From NCBI RefSeq assembly GCF_900700375.1, contig NC_041711.1, positions 24,712,061-24,776,060 on the forward strand: 64,000 bases of DNA, read 5' to 3'. The notes below the pieces were generated by a model. The model was not told the DNA's origin and ran no database searches. It was given only the letters and a program-made list of their open reading frames with translations. The first letter of the stretch is position 1. Every line of letters begins with the position of its first letter. The translations under genes and the position numbers were made by a program. Positions 32,798-46,600 of this stretch are shown piece by piece. Source of the DNA: Denticeps clupeoides. Its lineage: Eukaryota > Chordata > Actinopteri > Clupeiformes > Denticipitidae.

Positions 32798-34642
32798 CCT
32801 GCCCTGTCTTCTGACGGGGCCCAAGCAATTCAAACACGTTTTACCCAAACCCAACGTTTACGGAATTCGGCCAAAAAGCCACGTCTCAGGGCTATTATCT
32901 CACCTGGATCCTCCTAGAGAATAGAGGTCGGGTCAGATGGGCCAGAGTAAGAATAAGGTTGATACTCCTCAGGGCCTGGTGGCCAGGAAGGGTTGCTACT
33001 GGAGCGACCGGGTTCCCCTGCAGACCATCCCCACCTCAGGCAGCCACCAATGCCAGCACTTTGTCAGATGGCTTTCGCATTTACTCTAGATAACCTGTGG
33101 CACCTCCCATCACTTTGCTCTCATTGGCGCTTGTGGCACCCTCAGCAAACAGGTTTTCAGAAAAGGGACACAACTATGCAGCGGCTTTGATTCGGTTCCC
33201 CGGGGCCATACCTTGTGGATTACAGCTACAGTGAAACATGTTCCAAGAGGCTGCCAGTCCCCGCAGGTCCATCTTTGACTTCATGCATTTACATTTACAG
33301 CATTTACCAGACGCCCTTATCCAGAGCGACTTACAATCAGTAGTTACAGGGACAGTCCCCCCCTGGAGACACTCAGGGTTAAGTGTCTTGCTCAGGGACA
33401 CAATGGTAGTAAGTGGGGTTTGAACCTGGGTCTTCTGGTTCACAGGCGAGTGTGTCACCCTCTTGGCTACTACCACCTCATGCACTGTTCAGAAACAAAT
33501 TCATGCCACATCTGTGGGAATGAGTTTATTAAAACGAGTTCAGAGGTCCGAAACTAACTTCTTGGGGCGGAAACAAAAATTGAACACAAAAGGCATAAAA
33601 TTGCAGATTTGACATCGTTTAATAAATCATTTGATAAATTACAATCATAATTACAGTCTCCACAAAAAAATACTTCTGATAAAATGAATTTGTAGAAAGG
33701 TTTGAAAATACCAAATAAATAAATTACAAGACTCAAAACAAGCATGACAAGGAGTAGGGTCAATTAAACCAGACACATTCACAAGTGAATTTTATACTCT
33801 AGAAATCAGTGACACTGTAACTGAAAGAACACAAGAAGTCTTCCCGTGTCTCCTTTATGGTTTTCAATGGAACCCAAAATACATTTGGACCAACATGTCA
33901 TTATAGATAAAAGAAAAGGTGGGAGTCCACACAAGCTACATTTGGCTAGCAGACTCGATACCCCAGCGAGAAAATATCTGGAATGTGGTTTCTTTTTCTT
34001 TTTCATATGACCTATTCACAACACGTGTTTTTACAAATGAACCACTGAGAAAGTATTTCTGGTTTCCTGCAAACGATGGCACATATGTTGTTATATTGTC
34101 ATTATAATTTCTAGGCAATAAATTACATTTCTGGGTGAATAATGTACATGTTGTTGAACATACAGAATCTGTCCTTAAAAAATTAACAGCTTCACCACAC
34201 CAATGGAAATGAGCACGTAAATCAACACACTCAATCTATTCTCTGGGACAAAAGTGTAATGCATTGGGAATTTGTTTCTGAGCACAAATGGTCCAAGTAT
34301 ACATATGTCTGAATTTGGCTATTGGAAGTGTGCTGACAGAATAATTAGGTATTAGGTAGCTGGCTTGAATTCAGAAGTAGTGCATTACATTAAATAATGC
34401 TGTAAATTATTTAATGTATAGGCTCATTGTTTTACCTGATGTTCTGAGTAGCAAAAGTCTGATTGCGTTTTTTTCATAAAATGGTATTTTTTCAATACAT
34501 AAGATGACCACCATGCACAAGCATTGCAATGCAAGACACTATATATTCTCATTGTACTGTACAGGATGCTTAAATTGAGAAAAAGAATATTGTGAGGAAA
34601 CACCATTATTTGCACTGCTAGAGACATGAGCTCCTTTGATGC
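32798..34642. other. PRR15 upstream region and CHN2 3' untranslated region
   Basis: 32798-33284 is probably the PRR15 5' leader and promoter, moderately GC-rich, with no clear TATA box. A family A SINE occupies 33285-33478. From about 33525 to 34642 lies the likely CHN2 3' untranslated region (minus strand), ended by AATAAA at 33530-33525 on that strand. No coding exon seen. Confidence 0.45.
33285..33478 (-). mobile_element. SINE family A, near full length
   Basis: Well preserved. On the minus strand: head GGTGGTAGTAGCC..., B-box GGTTCAAACC, core GTGTCCCTGAGCAAGACACT, tail GTCGCTCTGGATAAGGGCGT and short AAATGTAAATG ending. It sits just past the presumed CHN2 poly(A) site. Confidence 0.9.
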
Positions 34643-37600
34643 TTAAAACAAGATGTCCTCATGCTCAATCAAAAGCTGAACAATTAGTTTCTGATACCGC
34701 ATGTCATTCAGAGTGGACAAAGTGTTCTGATCAGGTGGTCGCATTAATGTTGGTCCAAACACAATGCCCAAGTTTTCGGCACTCATGAAATTGTCCTTTT
34801 CATTCATGGTGACTCTGTCAGAAGATGGAGTTTTCTGTTAAAGGCTTATAAATATGTTCTAAGCCAGGCTGACAAGTGAAGCTGGCCTTACCTCTTAAGA
34901 TGAGCCATAAGGTATCGCAACGTCTCATAGTGGGCGGGTGGTAAGAGTTGTAAACCATCATGGATGCCTTCTAATCTGGTATCTGGATCTGGAATCTCTG
35001 CAGAAGAAGGGTGGAAAGTTAGTCATATCACGAATTTATGTTAGACCATTACTTAGTAATAAAGAGAAAGACGTTTGTAACAAGGAGCTCACTTGAAGCT
35101 TGGATGAATTTGGAATACACATCATAAGTGATGACTGGGATTGGCAGGTCCCTCAGGTACAGCTTAAGTACCCCGGTGATGATGTTAATGTCCGGATAGA
35201 TAGTGGCACTGATTTCTGCCTTCTCACCATCTGCATACGAACAATGTCAGGCAAGAAACGTCAGAGCTGAGGGACTAAAAACAACAGCAAATAAAAGCAG
35301 TGCATGATTCTCAACATTGTTTGAGTGTGGGAAGCTACTGGATTATACAAGCGTGGAAAAACAGGCATTGCAAAATTAAATATAGACACCTTGCAGTGAT
35401 CAACAAAAATTTTTAAAAAGTGTCTATCAATCAATCAATAAATAAATAAATAAAAGGCAAGACTGTTCAGCAACACAAAGGTTAGAATTCGAAACAACTC
35501 ATATCTTAATGTACTTAAGATGATAATATAAATGAAGGCTGCATATGAAAATCGAACGAAACGTCTCTAGCCTAATGCAGGCATCGGTAAAAAGTCGCTA
35601 AGTTTGCTCAACCAATGGTGCCCAGATTGTTCTAAAGGCCTCCACAGTGTAGTCATTCTATTAACACCTTATTCAACTAAAAAATGGATTGATCATTAAA
35701 ACTTGAGCTGGAGCAGGGATGCTCAGAAAGAGGAGTCATGACACAGACACACACTTGATACTTTGCAGCTTACCTCGGTCAAAGGCCAGTTTAACATCTT
35801 CTACATGTTCTGTGAAGCCCGAAACTCTGTAGAGCCCCTCGGATTTTAGTCCTGCAGTGAATTAATGAAAACAATAGTATATTCAAGATTCTTCATTTGT
35901 CACAACAGTTATAACAAATGTGCTTTAAAAGTCACAGGTTCAAACCCCACTTACTATCATTGTGTCCAGGGGGACTGTCCCTGTAACTATTGAAGTGTCT
36001 TGCTCAGGGACACAATGAAGTAAGTGGAATTTGAACCTAGGTCTGGTTCATAGCTACGACAACCCTGCTGCCTCTAAGATAAATGTACCTTGTTTCCACT
36101 GTGTCACTACCCGGTCATTGTATGTGTTCCAGAGTCCACGTCAATCTACCTTGTTCCATGTATTGTCCTTTTATCATGTATTGTTCGTAAACCCGGTCTA
36201 GTGAAGTCAAGCAATTACATATTTTTTTCCATGCCATGTGACCAGTGCCATGAGAATTCCATAAATGTAATTTAAATGTAAATAAAGTAAAAGTAAATTA
36301 AAGTAAAATGTAATTCAATATTCATATAAATAATTGCGCTAGTTTGCTGGCATGATGGCATGATTTAAATAAACTTAAAGGTGAGAAAAGTGAGGCAGAC
36401 AGTTCACCTTGTGTCTTTAAGAACAGTTGAAATGTTGTGGCAGCATTTATTGGTTAAGAGGTCTTACAGCCAGATTATAGAGGCTGAACCTGAGTTTCTC
36501 TGTTTGGGCCGTAAGTATAATTGTAATGTAAAAAAAAACTGATGTACAATAATGAAAGCAGGGCAATGCTATTGGACATACTGTAGTATATCTGAGGTAA
36601 ATTCAACTAGTGTTGCAATTACACTATTTATTGAAAATTAGGCTTATTAAGAACATTAAACACAAACAAAGAAGCAACATTAAAATGCGGGAAAGCAGCA
36701 ATACTCCAACACAGGGTTGATGTTGGGTTGGTTTGAAGTCAACTTAACAACAGAAAAGCAAAATTTATTTTCACACCAAAATTTCAACCCAAAGCAAATT
36801 TTTATTTGCTGGTCCTGTTTCGCAAACGTTCAACCCTGAACTGTCTCACATTGTTCAAAACTTGTGTTCTGAGTTGTTGGGGCATAAATTGCCATTTTGC
36901 CACCATAGCTTTACAATGAAATCATACTCATTCTGTAATTTCACACTTTAAACCTTCTGGTTGTACCTCGGTGCTCTATCTCCCGAATGCACATGTCAAG
37001 CACCATAGGGCGTGGCGTGTTGTGCGCCTTCACCAGCGTGGTGAGGTCACAGCTGAAGACCTTTTTGATGCACCGCAGGTCTGGCTGGCAGTCGCTGGGC
37101 ACCAGCTTGGAGCACTGTTTGTGGACATTCAGACCGCAGTCTACAGGGGACACACAAAGAATATCAGGTGTCAGGCTGGAGCCATGGCCCGGAATAGTGG
37201 CGACACAATGCAGTTCACAGGTGAGTGAACCTCAAGGCTGAATGACAGACAGCTGAGCCTGAGTCTTAGACAGACAGGACGAGTGGTGTGGCAGGAGGCC
37301 TTCTGGGATTGCCGGCCTGTCTGCTTATGTGTTTGTAGAGTCATGTAGACGCACACACTACATACCACACAGCGAGCCACTCATGGCAACTTCTAAAAAG
37401 TCCAGTCCAGTTCCTTTCAATTAAAAAGTTCTACAGTTGACTTAAGCACAGTGTAGTGATTGGTCAGTCTCTTCTAGTCATGCATGTGCCACTAAAGTCT
37501 TTCAATCAAAGCAAAGAATCCCTTCAACTTTTGAGTAGTTTGGCCACATGTGCACATTGCTTCAGCACTTGCCTTAACATATTTGCTTGGCTGGTACAAG

Positions 37601-40600
37601 CACTGCAAGCTACACAAAAAAATGGACCCACAATTCAGTTTGGCAACCCATGACGTCACCCAGTTAAAAGCGCATAGGGTGCGCCTCGGTTGCCGCCTTC
37701 AGCGTGTACGTGTGAGCGTCCCATAAGAGGCTGTCCCGACTGCATTTTTTCCCACCAAGCATACTCAACTTGACTCTTCATGCCTCATAGGACCATGGTG
37801 GGGAGGAAATATGTGCCCATGTTTATTTATTTACGTTCCCTGAATTATGGGGTTTGCTGTACAAAAGCCACACAGCTCTTATTCTCAGAGTGTAGGGAGC
37901 ATCTAATGACAGCGCTCTGCGCCCCAGGCTGGTCAGCATGCCCTCTGAACAAAACAAAAAAAAAAAACACACACACCAACCGAGATCTGAGGCCAGAATA
38001 ATTCTGTAACCTCATCAATGTAACGGCATGCCTTGTGACTGAGAGTTGGCTGAAAGGAGGCATTTAAATGAAACACCATGGTTTTAGTGCTATATTTTGG
38101 TTGCGAGCAGATGAGATCAAGAGGGGCAGTGTGGCGGTAGGGGGCCTGTTTTAATCCATGCCAACGCCAGCTCTCCAGATCAGAGCTAAAAGCTAAACCT
38201 ATAATAAACTCAAACAGGTCAGGAAAGTTCACAATTACATGCAAAAGGAAATATGATCAGAGAGAAACCGAAAACCTGCAGTTCCTGAGATGGGTACAGT
38301 GCTGGCACAGCTTTTTCATTTTGCTGTGTTGACTGCAGGCTTGACAGCTCGGGCCTGACTGGGTGTGACCCAGTCCTGCGTGTGTGCTGCTCGGAGTGCC
38401 CGCCTCCTATAAATACCCGCGAGTCACAGGTGGACCCGAACCAGTTTGGACCAGGTGTCAGTGAGGAATGTTAAATAGCGACATCTCAGGGACCATGGGA
38501 GCGCTTTGTGTTTGTGTAGGTCTGGCATGTATCCTCTGGTGTTCAGCAGTTGCTACTGTGCTTGTAACAGTTACGTACAAGTGATCATTTGTGTGGGTTT
38601 GCCTTGTGAGTTTTACCTGAGCAGCGGACACCTTGGGCGATGAGACCCCACAGAAAGTTGGCACAGTACTCGCACCAATGTGGCCCTCTAAACGTGTGCA
38701 CCTACAACAGAAACATCCCAGCCAATAGGAAAATTATTTTACATTTCCTCAAAAACAGGCAATGTAATGATTAAAATATTACAATTAAATTATTATTACT
38801 TGGCTAGGTTTATTCAAAAAGCACAGACTTTTTAGAAAGGTCCTGTTTTCCCAAAAACCTATTCTGTGCATCACATGCACCATTCTTCCTTACACAGACC
38901 ATCATCACTTTGTGCTTTCAGTAGGTCACACATTGTACTGTAGCTGTCTGAGGATCTCAGATCTCTGTCAATTAGTAGAAAATGCTTTAAAAAAAGACAA
39001 CTAAGATGAAAAATTAATGCTCGATATCAGAAATCCATAAAGGGCCATATCTGGTAAAAATGAATATTGGTCATGTAAAGTCTGTTTCCAGGCGGACTGG
39101 CACATGAACAAACCAAGAGAATGGTGCAAAGATTACAAGGTCTGTAATGAAAGCACATGCTGGGTGGAGGCGTTTTTTTTTTAAATGTGAAAAAGATTAA
39201 GGGGATTTAGAATAATGTGTCTGGCATCTGTTTGGAGGCTGCTGCGAAGAGCACAAATACATTCACATGACTGACTTTAAGCATAGAGCAGCAAAAGCAA
39301 CAATGATCAACATTCAAACTTCCTGTTACACCACCACAACTATTTACTTTAAGTCCTTTTCATTCTAGAAGACATTAATCCTGATTGTATGAGTCCCTGA
39401 TAGACAAATATGAGCACCTCAGGGCTTTGCCAATAAACTAACATGGTGCATCAACATCAAATTATTTTATATCAAAATTATCTTTCAAAATAAATTTGTT
39501 TGACATCAAATGTCAAATTAGGAAAGCTGATTAATGCCATCAGCTCATACACTATTTCATAAAAATGACATTCACAATTAATCTATTTTCATTTGGAGAA
39601 TATTACACTTCAAATAAATAAAGACAGAGTCCTACCTTGAAGTTATGCACCTTCTCGTAGTTGCAGTGCTTCTCGGGACAGTCCTTGATCGCGCTGTGCC
39701 GTACTAGTGGTGAGGAGATCTGTGGACAGGCCAAGAGTTTTAGTGGCTTCCAGAGCAGCGTGGCCCTGCTGCCCAGCCTCATCCCCAGAGCCAGGGCCAG
39801 CAGCTCCTGCCTTTTACGCTCCCGCTTGGCTTTGTGGGGGACCACCAGCCGCTCTCCTCCACCAAGCCAGGGCTCCTCAGTGGTAGGAGTCTGAGCGGAC
39901 ATGTTTCCCCAAGCAGGCTCCATCTCCTGTGCTGTGGCTCGTGAGCCTGCGGAGGAGGGAGCGGCAGCTGGACGAAGAGACTGACTGGCAGGATGGGGAG
40001 ATGGTCTTTGCATGAGGACTGTGGCTTGAGGGTGGGTTGGTTTGAGAGGAGGAGGAGTAGAGGGGGGTCTATCTCATTGAAAAGCTCATTCACAGAGGCC
40101 CAAAGAAATGTGGACTGAAATAGAAAAATCCGAGTCCAGCATCTCCCAGGGCTCTGTCCACATTAAAGAGACTAATCTTGCACTGGAGCTCCTGCAGGGA
40201 ACTTAATCTGCTCTTCTGGTATGTTCTGACAACAGCTGCTCTGCTCTTAAACAAACCTGACCCACATTAACCCACCCCCCCCAGGTCTGCTGCTCTGCAG
40301 AAACCCCACTCTATCTCCACGGCACCCCGCTGTCTGCCTGAACACACATAACAGCGCGAGATTGGGTGAGATTAGGTGTAATCTCCCTTCAGGGAATAAT
40401 CCTGTGGTTCCTAAATCTCTGATGGGATCCAAGGGACTCTGCTTCCAAGTCTTTTGGGCCCTGTGTGTGTGTGTATGTGTATGTGTGTGTGTGTGTGTGT
40501 GTCTGCCTAGTGATTCTGTGCTCAGCTGCACTTTTGTCATGCATAACTTTCTATCCAAACAGCCTAAAATCAGAAGAGGGGCTTTCTTATCTGTACACTG

Positions 40601-43600
40601 TACATCACTGCTGAGCTCCAAATGGCGTTGAACTAACAAGAACCTCAAGAAGGGAAGAAGAACAAGAGAAGCACACAAATGAACTGAAATGAGCTTCCAA
40701 CTCAATCACTGTGTCACACTGGAAAGCCTGTTTACCCTGAAAAAAACATGCCAGAAAAGAGACATAGTAGAACTTAAACAGGGAAAGCTTTAATCATGCA
40801 GAGAGCCGCCAAAGAAACTGCGAAAGAATGAGTGATGGCACCAAATGGAAAAAGGGGAAAAAATAGATACAATATCTAAACGTTGCTTTTGATTGTTCGA
40901 TCTTGAACAAAGGCAATGACAAAAAATGCACATATTTTTTACTAATCAACAGCAGCATTATCTGGAGTGCAAATTGACTGAGTTGTAGATGATGGTAAAA
41001 AAAAATGCTTGTTGTGAGTATATGTTGCATCTGGAAAACACTGAAATGACAGGATGCTTTGCATTGCTCCGTGGTGTAGTCGTGCACTGCTGTCTGTTTT
41101 TTTTTTTTCTTCCAAATTACTGCTAACTTCCAGAGCTTCTTCCATGCAGCTCACTCCAGGAGCATAAATCAGGAGGCTTAAAACATTTCATGCTCCGTTC
41201 CAACTTCATCTAAGCTCCCGTCATGTCCCTGAACTATAATGGAAATAGCAGGCAGCTAGAGCAGGAAGCTCTATAAGGCCAAGCTAATGGCTCCTTGTCC
41301 TCAGGGTGCATGGCTTCTTGTGAAAAGAGACCAAGTCAATCAAACTCTTCTTTAAGTGCTATGTCTTTTCCTGGCCAGAAGATTTTTCACAGAAACAGAG
41401 GGGAGAACAGGGTATTATGAAGGAAGTGACACAAGGGTCCTACTGTCCATGCATACAGCAGAGAGAGCGAACAAGCGATTCAGAGTCCATTCAGCACATG
41501 TACAATAAGGCTACAGTACAACTTATGAAATGCAGAACATTGTAGTTATATCACCACAATATCACATATTTCACATGGGTTGTAATTTTCGGCATATTTC
41601 CACGCCATAAATTTAACCAGGGCTTGATATGTGGCTGAAATCCATGGCTTGCACAACTGGTTCTGAGCCATTGACATAGTGCTGGGTGTAGGTGATGAAT
41701 CATGTTTCACAATGGAATCACTATGCTACGCAGACTGTACAGTGCAGTGTCACAGACCGAGACAGACAAAGTGGGAGAACAGGTAGAGCGAGCGGACCAT
41801 GTTGGGAGGCAGGGTTGGGGGTGGGGGGTCAGTAAAAGAACACACCCCAGCAGTGGCTCAGTGTACAATGGGGACAACTACAGTCACCTGCCTGCCTGCC
41901 TGACTGTGCAAAAGTGCAGTGAATCACTGCCCGAGGGGTGTGTGCTCTGTTCAAGCCTGCTGCCATCCAGAAAGTCTCCACTGGTACATCCAGTTCATGT
42001 TCACATGCACATGAAAGAGGCGGTATGAGAAAGGACATGAGTTTTGATGAGCGATTATGTTCTTTGGTGTGGTGTGGTGGATGACTCACTTCACTTGGCT
42101 CAAAGCCCATGACATGAGAAAAAAAGTCAAATCAAAGTGATACAAATCATGCACTACATCTCACACACTCACATTTCAATCAGGGCTTTTTTTTTTCTTC
42201 GGTTTCCCAGATGTAAGTCTATGTGAGTCTAATGTTATTCTAAATCATTTTACCGCTGGTTTTGAATGCAACATGCTGACAGTCCTTACATCTGATTATG
42301 GTGGTAGTAGCCTAGTGGATAACACACTTGCCTATGAACCAGGTTCAAATCCCACTTACTACCATTGTGTCCCTAAGCAAGACACTTAACCCTAAGTTGC
42401 TCCCTGTAACTACTGATTGTAAATCTCTCTGGGTAAGGGCATCTGATAAATGCTCTAAATGTAAATGTAAATCTGATTAAAGAAATACTGCGCTTCCCTT
42501 TCCAGTCAATAGAGACCCCCAGTCTGACTGGGCCCCAGTTCACTGTGAACGTACAGAAATGCAGAGGCCTGTGGCGGCTCAAGGCTGCTCCTCTCCTTCT
42601 ATGTGCCACATGAGAACAGTCAATGGCAGATGAACACGATGCTCTGGTTCATGTGTGTTGACTGCGTTGGGCTTGGTTGCCATCTAGTGGACATGGTAAA
42701 CAACATCCCACAAACATACAAACAGCTCCATAATGCACTCTTCTGACACTCTCAAATCTCTGTCAGGCATGATTAAAAGGCATTTTTAATATGATGTTCC
42801 AAAATTAAATATTTAATCTAATATAAAAGATGAATTTACTGAACTATTATTACTAAACTAACTGAGCTAACTGACCCAATTTATTCTGTTTGATTAGAAA
42901 AAACTTTCAGAAGATGTATAAACAGATGAAACCCCACCTTGCCATCTTTCTGGAAAGTGACTTTCTTGGGCTCGTTCCGGACCCGGCTGAGCCTGTGCAC
43001 AATCTTGTCCCTCAACAAGGACGTGTATCCCAGGTGTTCATAGATGGGGTTTGTTGTCATCCTGGCAATATACTCAGCTGCCTTGGTCTCTATGTAGAGC
43101 GTGATCAGGCCGTCAGTGACCAGATCATGAACCGACTCAAAACGCTTCTCCCCAACAAAGTGTTTTCCATCGTAAAACAGGCGGTAGTTCAAGGTCTGGT
43201 GTCCAAACCTAAATGGAATATTATTAGTGAATGAATAAAAATTTTATTATTTTTATTCATCTGTGTCGATAATGAGATGCTATTTTTGTGTCCATATGGT
43301 CTAGTTTCATTCAAAAGGGTTTGCATAACAAATCTACTAATGGCTTTCATAGATTATTGAAATATTTATGAAAAAAATAATCAAATCATAATTCTTAAAA
43401 TAAACCCTTCATGGATACATGAAAGATGAAAGAACTGTCACATCATTGGCCCGTACGGGCATTAAACTACTGTAACCCACCATAAATATATATATAGGAT
43501 AATTTACCATGATGGGTATCCTGTCGTGTGTTTAGGGAAAGGGGGAATATAATGGTTGCTGTTCTACCTCAGGGCTAACGTGTAGCTCCCTGGTTGCCTC

Positions 43601-46600
43601 TGGCTCTCTCTGATCAGATAAGCCCCCTCAGCACTCCCAAGTAACTCATCTGCACGTTCCCTGGAGATCATGCCGTGGAACCTGCAGTAAGAGGGAACAT
43701 CCCATATGCTCCGGATATTTCTCCCTCCCTCTCTCTCTCACATACACACACACACATTTCCTCTGCACGTCCCATCAAATACTCAACTCAGTCATGTAAA
43801 TACTCGCCCCAATACCACATTTAATGCTGGCCATGAGTGATAACTCACGCCCACACTCAACACACTTGACAAGCATTGTTGCAAAATGAAGGAGAAGGAC
43901 TGCGGTAATAAAGTTACACTCACTCCCTGCCATAGTGTTTCGGCCTGTTCTCCATCTGCAACAGAGAGGAGAGAGAGTAATGACTGAGTGGCAACCATGG
44001 AAGGAGAGCTTGAAAGACAGCCTGTCACACAAAGAAGCCGGAAGAGACAGCAGGAAATTCTCCTCCAGACTTATCGCCCCAGTCCACACACACACTCACA
44101 CACTCCAGGGTTAAATTGCTTATCTAAGTGATGTTAGATATCAGAGTGCAAATATTAAGCACACACAGCATAAAACCAAACAGCAGCGTGGTATTAACGC
44201 TGCTCTGGTGGAACGAACCAAGATAAAAGGAGTCCATCTTAGGGCAAATACACCAACATCATTATAGAATTACTGTAAGACTCTCTGGATTTAAAGCTTA
44301 CTCTTAAGATACTAATTTAAGCATTTCTTTTTTCAATTTTGCCAATGACTGCATCTGTTGGAAAACACGCAGTGTTCATGCATTATATCTGACCAGAAAG
44401 AAATGATTTTTTTGGTTTTGTTTCATTATTATAAGTATTGGTTGAATGTTTTGTGCTCTTAGTGAAATTGTCATTCATGGGTTTCATGCATACTCAATTT
44501 CCAATATTTCAGTGTTTTTGCTCAGTCAATCTGTACTGCTGACCTCTTGTGGACAGGTGATCCTCTTGGGTCGAGGCGCTTCCTGCTGCAACTGATACAC
44601 TGTCAAAGACGCACAAAACCAGTGCATGTAAGGAAAATTATTTTACACAAGATTCCAGACTATACACATAGGTAGAACATGAATATGGTGTAAATGGGAA
44701 GGAGATGGGAACCACGTCATTTGAAGCGGCATTTATCCATCCTTTTAAAAGGGGTGCAGCCAATATCAGCTCATAACAAACAAGAATGTCCAGAGTCAGA
44801 CTATAGGAACTCTGTAGGAACAAGCACAGAGAGTCTTTCCTCACACATACTGTGCAATCAAGCCCTTGTGGTGGCCTTGCGGTTAAGGAAGCGGCCCCGT
44901 AATCAGAAGGTTGCCGGTTCGTTTCCACTGGTACTGCCACCATAGGGCTAATTTAACAATGTGAGAAAATCTCATTAGAAACCAAATCAATCTCCTTCCA
45001 TGCTACATGTCAGGGAACTATATTTCACCAAAGCCCTGAGCAGAAATTAATATTTCACAGCAGGACCTTCAGGGCTGGTACAGCCAGCTTACTTATTAAT
45101 CCATCTGGCTGAAAGACAAGGAAACACGCCAGCATACAGTAAGAAATCAAGGCTTGTGTGTTTTTTCACAAGGTATAGGCAACATATCAAGCAAAAAGAT
45201 AATGGCATAAACCAACCTAAATATATCACCAGAAATACTCAGCTATGAAAATGTTTCCCAAAGTTAATTATATATAGTGAATTATGTAGTAATATTACAA
45301 AAGGTTTATACAACACTGAGTGATGTACATTAGTTCAGCATAGTTGTCACATGCCACCACAAGAACAGATGTGATAAGTTAGGACATGGGCTGTAATGCA
45401 ATAAATTCAGTCTTAATGCAGGTTTTCACGCAGAGCTGTCGTGGGAAGCTATGAACCATGCAGAAGAATGTGCTTGGCACCCTGGCAGATTTTCCTGTGA
45501 AGGAACAGGAAGACATCTGACAGTGATGTTGCATTTTTGGTCACGGAGACGTGAGCATAGCAGCAAGACCTGGATAAGTTCCATTCGACATGACAAGGAC
45601 ACAGCACGGTCTAAAAATACCGCACATTCAGCCCCGGAAGTAGGAGACATCTCCCAATTTCCCATAATTACAATCAACATACCGTACATTATACTCAGCT
45701 CCGAGAATCTATGGAATATACCAATATTACGTACTTAATAATTGCATATGTATCACAAACTTTCTTTTAAAATCTTCATTATAGGTATGAATATACATGT
45801 ACACTGTGGATGTTTGACTAATAGTGCATTCCATTTGCCTTCAGAGTGACATCACATGTGTCATGTGTATTATTACAAGCAGGAAAACCATGATGCCAAC
45901 TTTTAACAATACCAGTTAATAACAATGTGACTTTGTTTCACCAATATGTGCACAGTCCACAGTTGGACAGAACATGAGAATATTATTTGATAGACTGTAT
46001 ATTACCCACTATGCATGGGTGCCATTTTAAATTATATGGTAAAGGTTGGTGTTCTAGGTTGTTGGTGGGGCATTCCCACATAAAAATATTGATAAAAAAA
46101 AAAGGAAAGTTAGCAGCAGACAAGCAACCCTTTATAATATTGCGAGCACTATTCTAATCTGAATTTCCAAACCTATTTATACTCCTAGAATCAACACAAT
46201 CAATAAAGTAACTGGTTTATACAGTTACTCCATGGGATAAACACTAAACACTACACTACTACTATTACAGTGTAAAGGGCAACATCTGGCATTTGTCATA
46301 ACCCATAAGTGACATGTTGGTAAATGTGACCGATGTGCTGTGGTTTATGTGTACATGTCGTAGCACTGAAAATGTACAGCCCTGGAATATGCCTACACTG
46401 ATTTTTAAGCATAAACTAAGCCCAAACCAGGACTGATATCCTCTGACATTTTCATTTACATTTACAGCATGTCCTTGACCAGAGTGATTTACACTCTGAT
46501 TTAAGAGTATTTATCACATATCACAAAGTTATAGATGTATGCTGTGCACTTTTAAATAAGAATAGAAGCAGAACAGAAAGATTTTTAAACCAGTACCATT

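Noticed and set aside
32500-32854. Alternative minus-strand frames of 94 and 104 codons over PRR15
   Set aside because: They are GC-rich shadow frames (Arg/Pro/Ala-rich). The third frame carries the conserved PRR15 motifs.
38400-38470. TATAAATA at about 38409 as an internal CHN2 promoter
   Set aside because: It is on the plus strand, opposite to CHN2, with no gene following it.
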